64,000 bases of DNA from NCBI RefSeq assembly GCF_009760905.1, contig NZ_VIRW01000005.1, forward strand, positions 1-64,000. The letters run 5' to 3'. Below, one piece after another: positions 36,023-43,978 of this stretch. Source of the stretch: Chitinibacter sp. GC72 (GTDB taxonomy: Bacteria > Pseudomonadota > Gammaproteobacteria > Burkholderiales > Chitinibacteraceae). The number at the start of each line of letters is the position of its first letter. Positions within the stretch are counted from its first letter, which is position 1. The notes under the pieces were generated by a model, which saw only the letters and a list, made by a program, of their open reading frames with translations, was not told the DNA's origin and searched no databases. Position numbers and translations under genes: made by a program.

Positions 36023-36071
36023 GGGTATATCCCTGTTGGCTATGCCAGTAGATGGATGTGGATTAATACTT
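36023..36071. repeat. 49-bp intergenic repeat, copy 5 (decayed right end)
   Basis: Left end GGGTATATCC and core CTGTTGGCTA are well kept; the right end is AATACTT instead of TATACCC, at the exact 49-base spacing. Its last bases form the -35 region proposed for the hydroxylase gene. Confidence 0.65.
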
Positions 36072-36098
36072 GCATAGAGTATGTGAGCTGTTTATTCT
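36070..36098 (+). promoter_or_regulatory. Candidate promoter before the heptamer tract
   Basis: TTGCAT (36070-36075), a 17-base spacer, TATTCT (36093-36098). The expected start point falls inside the heptamer repeat, which would then form the start of the 5' leader. Confidence 0.45.
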
Positions 36099-36099
36099 G

Positions 36100-36183
36100 C
36101 ATCTCACATCTCACATCTCACATCTCACATCTCACATCTCACATCTCACATCTCACATCTCACATCTCACACCTCACACCTCA
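36100..36183 (+). repeat. Tandem heptamer repeat (CATCTCA), twelve units
   Basis: Ten perfect CATCTCA units (36100-36169) followed by two CACCTCA units (36170-36183). The tract ends 26 bases before the ATG of the UbiH-type gene. A tract of this kind can gain or lose units by slipped-strand mispairing, so it could vary the leader or promoter geometry of that gene. Confidence 0.95.
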
Positions 36184-36209
36184 CATCGTCGCAATGTTAA
36201 ACTGTCGCC

Positions 36210-37385
36210 ATGAAAAGCTATGACGCAGATTTAATCATTGTGGGTGGCGGGCTGGTTGGTGCTGCTTTGGCGCTGGCGCTTAAAAACACCACGCTGGACA
36301 TGATATTGCTGGAAGGGCGCGAGCCGCAGCTCGATTGGCCGCTGGCAAGCTGGGATCAGCGCGTGTACGCGATCAGCCGCGCCAGCCGCCGTTTGCTGAC
36401 CAACATCGGTGCGTGGCCACTGACTCGGCCAGAACGTTTATGCCCGGTATCAGCGATGCGGATTGCAGGTGATCAGCCTCACAGCCGCTTGGAGTTTGCG
36501 GCGCTGGAAAGCGGTGTCGACGAGCTGGCGTTTATTGTCGAAAATCGTGAATTGCAGCGCGCTTTATGGCTGGCGCTGGCGCAGTGCAGCAATGTGCGGG
36601 TGATCACCGGCGTGAGCGCACAAGGTCTTGAAATCAATGCCGACGCGGCACAATTGAGCCTGGATAATGGCAGTACGCTCAAGTCCAAGCTGCTGATCGG
36701 CGCTGACGGTGCTAATTCCTGGGTGCGCCAGCAGCTTGATATGCCTTCCCGTGCCAAATCGTACGAGCAGTTCGGGGTAGTGGCCAATTTCGCGTGCGAA
36801 AAGCCGCATTACGGCGTGGCACAGCAATGGTTTATGCCCGATGGCATTCTGGCCTGGCTACCGCTACCTGATCAGCAGATGTCCATGGTCTGGTCGTGCG
36901 ATCAAGACCGCCGGGGTGAACTTTTAGGCCTTTCGGCTGACGAACTCGCACAGCGTGTCAGCTTGGCCGGACAATCGCGTTTGGGCGAGCTCAAACTTAT
37001 TACGCCGGCGGCGGCTTTTCCATTAAAACTCACTCACGTTCCTGAAATTGCGCGCTCGCGCGTCGTTTTGGTCGGTGATGCTGCGCATACCGTGCATCCT
37101 CTGGCGGGGCAGGGCGTCAATTTAGGTTTTGGCGACGTCGCTGAGTTGGCTAAAGTGCTCGCCAGCGTGCATCCGGCTCGCATCGGCGATGCACTGGTGC
37201 TGCGCCGTTATGAGCGCGCTCGCCGCGAATCGGTCTTGCTGATGCAAACGGTGTGCGATGGATTACAGTCTTTATTTAATAATCACAACCCGATACTTAA
37301 ATCTTTGCGTAATATCGGGCTTTCAATGACCGACTCTGTACCGTGGATCAAGCGTCAATTGATCCGCCATGCAATGGATTCCTAA
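36210..37385 (+). CDS. UbiH/UbiF/COQ6-family FAD monooxygenase
   Basis: A 391-residue flavin hydroxylase of ubiquinone synthesis. The N-terminal Rossmann motif is IIVGGGLVGAALALAL, the middle FAD/NADH motif is LIGADGANSWVRQ, and the C-terminal FAD motif is VGDAAHTVHPLAGQGVNLG. The family adds the ring hydroxyls at C1, C5 or C6; which carbon this enzyme uses cannot be told from sequence alone. No clear Shine-Dalgarno precedes the ATG, and a heptamer tract stands just upstream. It is eight bases before the dsbC start, so the two genes are probably one transcript. Confidence 0.88.
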   Translation: MKSYDADLIIVGGGLVGAALALALKNTTLDMILLEGREPQLDWPLASWDQRVYAISRASRRLLTNIGAWPLTRPERLCPVSAMRIAGDQPHSRLEFAALESGVDELAFIVENRELQRALWLALAQCSNVRVITGVSAQGLEINADAAQLSLDNGSTLKSKLLIGADGANSWVRQQLDMPSRAKSYEQFGVVANFACEKPHYGVAQQWFMPDGILAWLPLPDQQMSMVWSCDQDRRGELLGLSADELAQRVSLAGQSRLGELKLITPAAAFPLKLTHVPEIARSRVVLVGDAAHTVHPLAGQGVNLGFGDVAELAKVLASVHPARIGDALVLRRYERARRESVLLMQTVCDGLQSLFNNHNPILKSLRNIGLSMTDSVPWIKRQLIRHAMDS

Positions 37386-37393
37386 GGAAGAAA

Positions 37394-38128
37394 ATGAAAT
37401 ACCTCACCCGAATGATGATGGCTGCCGGTGTGTTGGCCATGGTGGCATGCTCTGCGCAGGCCGATAGCCAGCCCAAAGATCTGAAGGCCACGATTGCCAA
37501 AAAACTGGGTCGTCCGGTTGATAGTGTTAACCCGACACCAGTAAAAGGCATTTACGAAGTCGTCATGGGCAAGCGCCAGATTATCTATACTGATGCCAAA
37601 GGCGAGTACGCTTTTGTCGGCGAGCTGGTCGATATTGCCAAGCAGGAAAGCATCACCGAAAAACGCATGGCCGCTTTGATGAGCACGGATTTTAGTAAGC
37701 TACCGCTGGCCGATGCGGTCAAGATTGTGCGTGGTGATGGCTCCCGCAAGCTGGCCGTCTTTACCGATCTGGATTGCCCGTTTTGCAAACGACTGGAGCA
37801 ACAAAGCCTGGCCGGTATCGACAATGTCACCATTTACAATTTCATGATGCCGCTGCCCCAGCTGCACCCTGATGCCGCACGCAAATCGGCGATGGTCTGG
37901 TGTAGCAGTGATCCGGCCACGGCATGGCATAACTGGTTCTTTGAGGGTAAATTGCCCGAAAACGCCAGCAACTGCGCCAACCCGGTGCAACGCAATATGG
38001 AGCTGGGTGCCGCACTGGGCATCAATGGCACACCTGCACTTATTTTTGTTGATGGCCAGATTGTCTCTGGCGCCATTCCGAAAGAGCAAATCGAAGACTT
38101 GCTCAATAAAGCCAAACCAAAGAAATAA
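37394..38128 (+). CDS. dsbC: Thiol:disulfide interchange protein DsbC
   Basis: A 244-residue periplasmic disulfide isomerase. The signal peptide is MKYLTRMMMAAGVLAMVACSAQA. A dimerisation domain follows (about 25-85, with IYEVVMGKRQIIYTDAKG as the family pattern), then a thioredoxin fold with active site DCPFC and the cis-proline loop NGTPALIF. Two further cysteines (VWCSS and NCANP) match the second, structural pair of DsbC. The ATG at 37394 follows AAGGAAG; the longer frame overlaps the hydroxylase gene without reason. A clear terminator follows. Confidence 0.93.
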   Translation: MKYLTRMMMAAGVLAMVACSAQADSQPKDLKATIAKKLGRPVDSVNPTPVKGIYEVVMGKRQIIYTDAKGEYAFVGELVDIAKQESITEKRMAALMSTDFSKLPLADAVKIVRGDGSRKLAVFTDLDCPFCKRLEQQSLAGIDNVTIYNFMMPLPQLHPDAARKSAMVWCSSDPATAWHNWFFEGKLPENASNCANPVQRNMELGAALGINGTPALIFVDGQIVSGAIPKEQIEDLLNKAKPKK

Positions 38129-38149
38129 TCCCGCAGTAGTCCAGATTGC

Positions 38150-38180
38150 AAAAAGCCACCGAATTCGGTGGCTTTTTCAT
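38150..38180 (+). terminator. Terminator of dsbC
   Basis: Stem AAAAAGCCACCGAATT folding on itself (AAGCCACCG / CGGTGGCTT) followed by a T run. Confidence 0.9.
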
Positions 38181-38231
38181 AGGCTTCATTTAGGTTTGCT
38201 GATGTCGAGCGACAAATATATAGCTTTCTAT

Positions 38232-38280
38232 GGGTATTGCCCGCTAGGTTGGCTATCAATTGACTTGTAGAGCTATACCC
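38232..38280. repeat. 49-bp intergenic repeat, copy 6
   Basis: Ends GGGTATTGCC and TATACCC. Its last base adjoins the TAG stop (minus strand, 38281-38283) of the barrel-protein gene, and it sits between convergent dsbC and that gene. Confidence 0.88.
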
Positions 38281-38838
38281 CTAGAAGCCAATTTTTAGCT
38301 GCGCGGCCACAAAACCTTCGACATCCACCGCCTGAATGGTGGGTACAATAAACAGATTCAAGCCAAGGTGATAATCGGTCTCCAGTGAAACCAGAAAACC
38401 GCCTGCCGGCACAATCGGGTAGCCTTTGTCGGTGTTTTGATAGCCACTCACCAAGCCAGCTGCCGCGCCGATTGACAGGCTGGCTTTGTCGCTAAATTGC
38501 CATTGCAATGGTGTCCAGCCCAGCTGCGCGTAAATCGATGGATCGCGCAGCGAATTGCGATACGCGCCCAACATCCAGTGCCAGCGGCCATTGCTACGCT
38601 CAATCCCGAGGCCTGGATTGCTCTCGCTCAGATTGTCGTCAATCACAGCTTGGCGATCAAAGTGGCGTGTCATCACTGGGGCCACCACCCATGTTTTCCA
38701 TGCTTGCTCGGTATTCATGCCTTGCAGCCAAGTGGGTGTGGCTTCGCCAAAAGCCTGATTATCAGCCCCTAGCACGCTATTGCTAGTCATACCCAGGGTT
38801 AGTATTGCTGTATATGCGAATTTTAGAGCTTTCTTCAT
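38281..38838 (-). CDS. PagP-like outer-membrane barrel protein
   Basis: A 185-residue exported protein. The signal peptide is MKKALKFAYTAILTLGMTSNSVLGA; the mature part has alternating-hydrophobic strands and ends in a barrel-type LKIGF. MTRHFD, NPGLGIER, MLGAYRNSLRD and AAGLVSGYQ follow the pattern of PagP-like barrels: a histidine early, and a ligand-lined strand where PagP has Asp-Ser. Here that pair reads Asn-Ser, so palmitoyl transfer is uncertain. The start overlaps the FosX-like gene by 56 bases in another frame, and both are likely in one transcript. It could also be an unrelated eight-stranded barrel of unknown role. Confidence 0.6.
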   Translation of the reverse strand: MKKALKFAYTAILTLGMTSNSVLGADNQAFGEATPTWLQGMNTEQAWKTWVVAPVMTRHFDRQAVIDDNLSESNPGLGIERSNGRWHWMLGAYRNSLRDPSIYAQLGWTPLQWQFSDKASLSIGAAAGLVSGYQNTDKGYPIVPAGGFLVSLETDYHLGLNLFIVPTIQAVDVEGFVAAQLKIGF

Positions 38839-39256
38839 GGCTATACCCTATTTTTTCTTGATAGCTCGCTAGTCGTTCCGCCAGCGTACCGGTATGTAGT
38901 TCAAATAAATGATTGTCGAAATCATAAAAATACAGTGATTGAGCTTCACCCGCGATGCGCGGGCGCGATGGTTTTATTTCGACGCCCAGCGCAATTAATC
39001 GTGCTGTGATCTCGGCTAAATCGGCCTCATTCACCGCAAAAGCCACATGCTGATAGCTGCGCTCGGTCGGCGGCTTGCCTTGCATCGCTGCGATCCAGAT
39101 CTCGCCCAGCAGAAAGAATTTTTCTGGCGCCACTGAAAACGTTTGCGCGCCGCTGTCATACACTTCGCTTGCGCCTAGTCCTTCACACAGGAAACGCGCC
39201 ATCCGTTCCAGATCTTTCACAATAAAAGTGAGATGACTGATACCACTAATCTGCAC
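38783..39256 (-). CDS. fosX: FosX-like fosfomycin epoxide hydrolase
   Basis: A 157-residue vicinal-oxygen-chelate enzyme. It follows FosX nearly residue for residue: ISGISHLTFIVKDLERM, SGAQTFSVAPEKFFLLGE, GVEIKPSRPRIAGE and YFYDFDNHLFELHTGTLAERL. Metal ligands are His8, His70 and Glu119; Glu45 matches the general-base Glu44 that marks FosX (water adds to the epoxide) apart from FosA or FosB. The last about 25 residues (from KIGYSH) are not part of the family; they are read from a GGGTATAGCC box and the start of the barrel gene, in another frame. Resistance to fosfomycin is plausible but untested; environmental FosX relatives can be weak. Confidence 0.88.
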   Translation of the reverse strand: MQISGISHLTFIVKDLERMARFLCEGLGASEVYDSGAQTFSVAPEKFFLLGEIWIAAMQGKPPTERSYQHVAFAVNEADLAEITARLIALGVEIKPSRPRIAGEAQSLYFYDFDNHLFELHTGTLAERLASYQEKIGYSHEESSKIRIYSNTNPGYD

Positions 39257-39272
39257 TATTAAATACCCGTTG

Positions 39273-39321
39273 CAGTATATTTTTCAACTCATTGTAGGTA
39301 TTGGTCTTGCTGGCTATACCC
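39273..39321. repeat. 49-bp intergenic repeat, copy 7
   Basis: Ends CAGTATA and TATACCC, with ATTGG and TTGTAGG in the core. Its right end adjoins the TAG stop of uvrB (minus strand, 39322-39324); the left end is 16 bases before the fosX start codon. Confidence 0.8.
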
Positions 39322-41340
39322 CTATTCATGCCCGAATGCCCGTTCGCGCAATTGTTTGAGTTCGTCGCGTAGCTGTGCGGCGCGTTCAAACTCCAGATTT
39401 TGCGCCGCATTCATCATTTCTTTTTCGATACGCTTGAGCTCTTTCGCCAAAGTTTTCTGATCCATCTCGGCCACAATGCGCTGCTTTTTCTCCTCCAAGC
39501 GCGCTGCAGTCGCTTCTTCGGCGTTGTACACGCCGTCGATAATGTCCTTGATGCGTTTAACTACGCCGCGTGGCGTGATGTTGTTGGCCAAGTTAAACGC
39601 GATTTGTTTGTCGCGGCGGCGCTGCGTTTCGCCAATCGCTTTTTCCATCGAATTGGTAATGCGGTCGGCGTACAAAATCGCCTTGCCGTTTAGATTACGC
39701 GCCGCGCGACCGATGGTTTGAATCAGACTGCGCTCGCTGCGCAAGAAGCCTTCCTTATCCGCATCCAAAATTGCCACCAGCGATACTTCTGGAATATCCA
39801 AACCTTCGCGCAATAAGTTAATCCCGATCAGCACGTCAAACACGCCAAGGCGCAAATCGCGCAGAATTTCGACGCGCTCGACGGTATCAATATCCGAGTG
39901 CAAATAGCGCACTTTGATGCCGTGCTCGGCCAGATAATCGGTGAGCTGCTCGGACATCTTTTTGGTTAAAGTCGTGACCAAAACGCGCTCGCCAACGTCG
40001 GTGCGCAGTTTAATTTCGGACAGCAAATCATCCACCTGCGTACCCACCGGGCGCACTTCGATAATCGGGTCAACCAGGCCAGTCGGGCGCACCACTTGCT
40101 CGACCACTTGGCCTTGATGCTGTGCTTCGTAGTCCGCAGGCGTGGCCGAGACGAAAATCGTTTGCGGCATGAGCCGCTCGAATTCTTCGAATTTCAGCGG
40201 GCGGTTGTCCATTGCGGAGGGCAGGCGGAAACCGTAATCGACGAGGTTTTCTTTGCGCGAACGATCGCCCTTATACATCGCGCCGACTTGGCCTATCATC
40301 ACGTGGCTTTCGTCCAAAATCATCAGCGCGTCTTTCGGGATGTAATCGAGCAGCGTCGGCGGCGCTTCGCCGGCCGGTTTGCCGGAAAAATGCCGCGAGT
40401 AGTTTTCAATGCCTTTGCAAAAACCCATCTCGGTTAGCATTTCCAGATCAAAACGCGTGCGCTGCTCCAAGCGTTGCGCCTCAACCAGTTTTTGCTCTTT
40501 GTAATAAAATGCCAGTCGGTCGCGCAGCTCGTCTTTGATCGTTTCAATCGCGCGCATGACGGTATCTCGCGGCGTGACATAGTGGCTGCTAGGGAAGATC
40601 GTATACCTACCCACCCTATTTTTAACGTGGCCGGTCAGCGGGTCGAACAGACTGATACGCTCGATCTCATCGTCAAACATCGACACGCGGACCGCCAGCT
40701 CGGCCGATTCGGCGGGGAAAATATCGATCACATCGCCGCGTACGCGAAACGTGCCGCGCGAAAAATCGAGCTCGTTTCTATCGTACTGCATCGTCGTGAG
40801 GCGCTTGATAATGTCGCGCTGGCCTATGGTTTCGCCTTCGGCCAAATGCAAAATCATCGCGTGATACGAGCTCGGGTCGCCAATACCGTAAATCGCCGAC
40901 ACGGTCGCGACGATAATGCAATCGCGCCGCTCGAGCATCGCCTTGGTCGCGCTTAAACGCATTTGCTCGATGTGCTCGTTAATCGCCGAGTCTTTTTCAA
41001 TAAATAAATCGCGGCTCGGCACATAGGCTTCGGGCTGGTAGTAATCGTAATAACTGACGAAATACTCGACCGCGTTATTGGGGAAAAACTCGCGCATCTC
41101 GGCATACAGCTGCGCCGCCAACGTTTTATTCGGCGCCATAATAATCGCCGGCCGCCCAGTGCGCGCGATGACGTTCGCCATTGTGTACGTTTTGCCCGAA
41201 CCCGTTACGCCGAGCAAAGTCTGGTATTTCAAACCATCGTCCAAGCCTTCAATCAGCTGCGCAATCGCAGTCGGCTGGTCCCCAGCGGGCGGGAAGGGCT
41301 GGAATAGGTGGTAGGGCGAGTCTGGAAAGTCAACAAACAT
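39322..41340 (-). CDS. uvrB: Excinuclease ABC subunit UvrB
   Basis: A 672-residue damage-verifying helicase of nucleotide excision repair. Walker A is GVTGSGKT, the beta-hairpin region is [19 protein letters not shown], helicase motifs include DESHV and [27 protein letters not shown] (family block), motif VI is QTIGRAARN, and a C-terminal UVR domain ([19 protein letters not shown] pattern) binds UvrC. I take the ATG at 41340 ([12 protein letters not shown]), which matches the family; a TTG 20 codons upstream is possible. No clear LexA box was seen in the upstream 270 bases. Confidence 0.95.
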   Translation of the reverse strand: MFVDFPDSPYHLFQPFPPAGDQPTAIAQLIEGLDDGLKYQTLLGVTGSGKTYTMANVIARTGRPAIIMAPNKTLAAQLYAEMREFFPNNAVEYFVSYYDYYQPEAYVPSRDLFIEKDSAINEHIEQMRLSATKAMLERRDCIIVATVSAIYGIGDPSSYHAMILHLAEGETIGQRDIIKRLTTMQYDRNELDFSRGTFRVRGDVIDIFPAESAELAVRVSMFDDEIERISLFDPLTGHVKNRVGRYTIFPSSHYVTPRDTVMRAIETIKDELRDRLAFYYKEQKLVEAQRLEQRTRFDLEMLTEMGFCKGIENYSRHFSGKPAGEAPPTLLDYIPKDALMILDESHVMIGQVGAMYKGDRSRKENLVDYGFRLPSAMDNRPLKFEEFERLMPQTIFVSATPADYEAQHQGQVVEQVVRPTGLVDPIIEVRPVGTQVDDLLSEIKLRTDVGERVLVTTLTKKMSEQLTDYLAEHGIKVRYLHSDIDTVERVEILRDLRLGVFDVLIGINLLREGLDIPEVSLVAILDADKEGFLRSERSLIQTIGRAARNLNGKAILYADRITNSMEKAIGETQRRRDKQIAFNLANNITPRGVVKRIKDIIDGVYNAEEATAARLEEKKQRIVAEMDQKTLAKELKRIEKEMMNAAQNLEFERAAQLRDELKQLRERAFGHE

Positions 41341-41611
41341 GGCGGCCGCACGGTGAAAAGGGCAATCGCATATTGTCGGCGTAACTGGGTTTGCGTTCAA
41401 GTATGTTGAACGTTTGTACTATAAACGCTGCAAAGTGAATGCGAGTTGCTACGCTGAGTCGCATGAAGCCAGTGCTTCGTCATTTAGCGATTTAGCCGCT
41501 TGTAATTTTGAACTTTTCCAATGTTTGAGGGGCAGCTGGCGACCCAAAGCAGAACATTACCAACAAGGAAACAGTCGCCTATGTCGGCAGTATGTTGATG
41601 TGGAGTGGTAG

Positions 41612-41980
41612 TTATTTACGAAATACAAGTTCGACCATATCTGCGCAGACCAGCTTTAATATGCCACCAGCAACAAACTCTATCTCAATCTCAACCACAG
41701 CTGCCTCATCGTTTCCATGAGTAACGAAAGCCATGTCATAGTTGGGTCTCGAATTCACATTAACAGACCCTATGATATTGAGTCGGTCAATCTTGAACTC
41801 ACTAATTTCATAGACAGAAGCCAGAATAAGGCAATTTGGTAGCGGTTCAATATTTTTATTCCAAACCTCATCAAGCGATAATCCTATATGCACAGCACCA
41901 TTTCCAAAGATAAAAATGGAGTCGAGGGATGAATCGTGCAACTCAATTTTTTCAAGTGCTTCAGATACAGTCATAACCAT
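41612..41980 (-). CDS. Orphan 122-aa protein, AT-rich
   Basis: I do not recognise this protein. It has 122 residues, no signal peptide or membrane segment, is acidic, and begins MVMTVSEALEKIELHDSS. The HDSSLDSIFI and VHIGLSLDEVW pieces resemble small beta-sandwich proteins of the kind found among bacterial immunity-like families, but this is only an impression. AGG lies ten bases before the ATG. Base composition is clearly more AT-rich than the neighbouring uvrB and nrtR genes. Non-coding stretches with GGCAGCT boxes lie on both sides (41532 and 42012 regions), as if a single-gene cassette had been inserted. Alone, not in an operon. Confidence 0.6.
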   Translation of the reverse strand: MVMTVSEALEKIELHDSSLDSIFIFGNGAVHIGLSLDEVWNKNIEPLPNCLILASVYEISEFKIDRLNIIGSVNVNSRPNYDMAFVTHGNDEAAVVEIEIEFVAGGILKLVCADMVELVFRK

Positions 41981-42163
41981 TAGTCAATTACCTATTTTTG
42001 TTTTTGTGGGCGGCAGCTTCTGGCCGATTGCGGCTCATCGCATAGTTTAAGCCATTGCCTATTTCCAAGCTGCTTCTTCTGTAGGAACGTGGCTGAATTG
42101 CTCAGAGTGGTGACGATTCCCTTAAAATTGCTGCTGCTGATCTGATCAAAACTGCTTATCGAT

Positions 42164-42850
42164 CTACTCGTCTTTTGCCATTAAATTCCGCTCAAAATTC
42201 ACCAAATCTGCCCCTGCTTTAATTGAATACAGTTGCGCCAAGCGCCCACCTGAGCTTGTTTTTTCGTCTAAAGCGGTGAACATTTCGCTCGCTTCAATGC
42301 GCCGCATCAGGCTTTTGCGCTGAATCGGTTTTTCAATGATGGTTTCGATGACTTGCTGCAATTGGGCGATGGTAAAGCGCTCGGGCAGGCAGAAGGCGGG
42401 GATCATTGAATACAGCGTTTTTTGCTGTAGCCGCGCTTGCGCCAAGGCGATGATCTGCGCGTGATCGAATGCGAGTGGGTGCAGGCTTAAATCTTTCACA
42501 TCGATCCATTGGGCGATTTTCACGCTATCGATTCGCGCTTTAACTGGCGCATGCGCCACGAGGGCGTAGTAAGCCAGTGTGACACTGTAGCCGCGCGGGT
42601 CGCGCTCGGCACCCGAAATGACCTGAAGCTGCTCCAGATATTGCGGTGTAAAGCCGGTTTTGTCGCGCAATTTGCGGTGCGCGGTTTCATCGGTGTTGGC
42701 ATCCTGTTCAATATCGATAAACCCGCCCGGCAATGCCCATTGGCCTAGAAAAGGCGCTTTCGCGCGTTTAACCAATAGCACTTTGAGCGTGTTGTCCTGC
42801 ACGGTAAACAGCACGCTATCAACGGTAAACAGCGGATTTTTATACGACAT
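42164..42850 (-). CDS. nrtR: NrtR-family Nudix transcriptional regulator of NAD metabolism
   Basis: A 228-residue repressor with an N-terminal Nudix domain (about 1-140) and a C-terminal winged helix (about 150-225). The Nudix box begins GGFIDIEQDANTDETA but ends RKLRDKTG where catalytic enzymes have REUxEExG, so hydrolysis is probably lost and the domain senses ADP-ribose or a related NAD product. It faces the prs-nadV operon across a 267-base region with two NrtR-like palindromes, one next to its own start. Location and partners fit NrtR very well. Confidence 0.92.
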   Translation of the reverse strand: MSYKNPLFTVDSVLFTVQDNTLKVLLVKRAKAPFLGQWALPGGFIDIEQDANTDETAHRKLRDKTGFTPQYLEQLQVISGAERDPRGYSVTLAYYALVAHAPVKARIDSVKIAQWIDVKDLSLHPLAFDHAQIIALAQARLQQKTLYSMIPAFCLPERFTIAQLQQVIETIIEKPIQRKSLMRRIEASEMFTALDEKTSSGGRLAQLYSIKAGADLVNFERNLMAKDE

Positions 42851-42866
42851 AGCTCGGATATCTTGT

Positions 42867-42885
42867 TAGTGTCTGAGAGACATTT
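42867..42885. promoter_or_regulatory. Candidate NrtR operator, nrtR side
   Basis: TAGTGTC-TGAGA-GACATTT. The left arm is identical to the strong site at 42993, and the right arm keeps GACA. It lies 17 bases before the nrtR start codon, so it suits autoregulation. Confidence 0.55.
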
Positions 42886-42986
42886 TAAGCAATAAATCGG
42901 CTGAGGCCAATGTGTCACTTAGCCTGAGTTGTAGGGCTGAGCGAAGTGGCATTCATCACGCAGCGAAAGTGAAAAATAAAAATTCG

Positions 42987-43015
42987 TTGACATAGTGTCT
43001 CTGTGACACTAATAT
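42987..43015 (+). promoter_or_regulatory. Promoter of the prs-nadV operon
   Basis: TTGACA (42987-42992), exactly 17 bases, TAATAT (43010-43015). Near-perfect sigma-70 promoter; the start point would be near 43022, leaving a leader of almost 100 bases. Confidence 0.85.
42993..43011. promoter_or_regulatory. Candidate NrtR operator inside the prs-nadV promoter
   Basis: Perfect 7-bp arms TAGTGTC and GACACTA, 5-base centre TCTGT. It fills the spacer between -35 and -10 and touches the -10, so a bound repressor would exclude RNA polymerase. Confidence 0.8.
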
Positions 43016-43117
43016 CAAGTCATCGCAAGAGATTGCTTGTTTCGAAAGTAAGTGAAAGCCATTGCTGGCGTTTGTTGGTGAATGTGCTTACGCTGTGCGA
43101 ACGAAAAGGAGGTGGTG

Positions 43118-43978
43118 ATGAGTGACCGTTTGTTATCCAGTTATGATTTACCCGCACCCGCTGCGCAGGGTGAGGCTTTAAAACTGTTTCAATTTGGCAG
43201 TGGTGAGCAACATGTGCAGCTATTGCAACAGAGCGCCAGTCACGTGCAGATACGTTTTCGCTACCGTGGTGATGCGTCGATCATGCAGCTTTTACTGCTC
43301 ACCGATGCGCTAAAACGCCAAGGCGCTAGCGCAATTGATTTGCTGATTCCGTACTTTCCCGCTGCGCGGCAAGACCGGGTGTGTAATGACGGTGAGGCCT
43401 TATCGGTGAAGGTGTACGCCGATTTGATCAACCAGCAAGCGTATCGCCAAGTCACTTTGTTCGACCCGCACAGCGATGTGGTCGTGGCCTTGCTTGATCG
43501 GGCGCAGGTCGTAAAAAACTACGCGCTGGTGGAGCAGGTCGTTGGCCAGCTTGGCAGCGATGTAGTGCTGGTGTCACCTGATGCGGGCGCGAATAAAAAG
43601 GTGTTTGCGCTGGCAAGCTACTTGAGTGGCATGCCGGTCATTCGCGCCGACAAGATACGCGATGTACGCAACGGCGCGATTATCGATACCGAGGTGTTTT
43701 GTGATGATTTATCCGGCAAAACCGCGCTGATTGTCGACGATATTTGCGCCGGTGGCCGCACCTTTATTGAGCTGGCGAAAAAGCTAAAGCAAAAAAACTG
43801 CGCGCGCATTGTGCTGGCGGTATCGCACTTTGAAGGCACGGCCAATTTGCAATTGCTGGCAGACAGCGGCATTGATGCGGTGTTCAGCACTAATAGTATC
43901 AACGATTTAAGCAGTGATGACTTTTTAACGATTTTCGATATTTGGTCAGTGATGCCCAGTTTAGGAGAGCAAAAATGA
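43118..43978 (+). CDS. prs: Ribose-phosphate pyrophosphokinase of the NAD salvage operon
   Basis: A 286-residue PRPP synthase homologue, shorter than the housekeeping Prs (about 315). The PRPP loop is LIVDDICAGGRTF and the substrate region is LIPYFPAARQDRV with the arginines of the family; VLVSPDAGANKKV follows. It makes PRPP, a substrate of the phosphoribosyltransferase encoded next, whose start overlaps its stop (ATGA). AAGGAGGTGGTG precedes the ATG at 43118, which decides against the frame's earlier start. A separate housekeeping prs is expected elsewhere. Confidence 0.9.
   Translation: MSDRLLSSYDLPAPAAQGEALKLFQFGSGEQHVQLLQQSASHVQIRFRYRGDASIMQLLLLTDALKRQGASAIDLLIPYFPAARQDRVCNDGEALSVKVYADLINQQAYRQVTLFDPHSDVVVALLDRAQVVKNYALVEQVVGQLGSDVVLVSPDAGANKKVFALASYLSGMPVIRADKIRDVRNGAIIDTEVFCDDLSGKTALIVDDICAGGRTFIELAKKLKQKNCARIVLAVSHFEGTANLQLLADSGIDAVFSTNSINDLSSDDFLTIFDIWSVMPSLGEQK

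Noticed and set aside
36100-36183. Direct repeats as a possible CRISPR array
   Set aside because: The 7-base units are contiguous, with no spacers between them.
38783-39256. FosA or FosB assignment for the VOC enzyme
   Set aside because: Glu45 and the surrounding SVAPEKFF, plus the YFYDFDNHLFELH end, are FosX features.
41521-42060. Integron attC sites around the orphan gene
   Set aside because: I could not find paired RYYYAAC and GTTRRRY core sites; only weak GGCAGCT boxes are seen.
43118-43978. Housekeeping PRPP synthase
   Set aside because: It is about 30 residues short and coupled to nadV under an NrtR-type operator; it is the salvage-specific paralogue.
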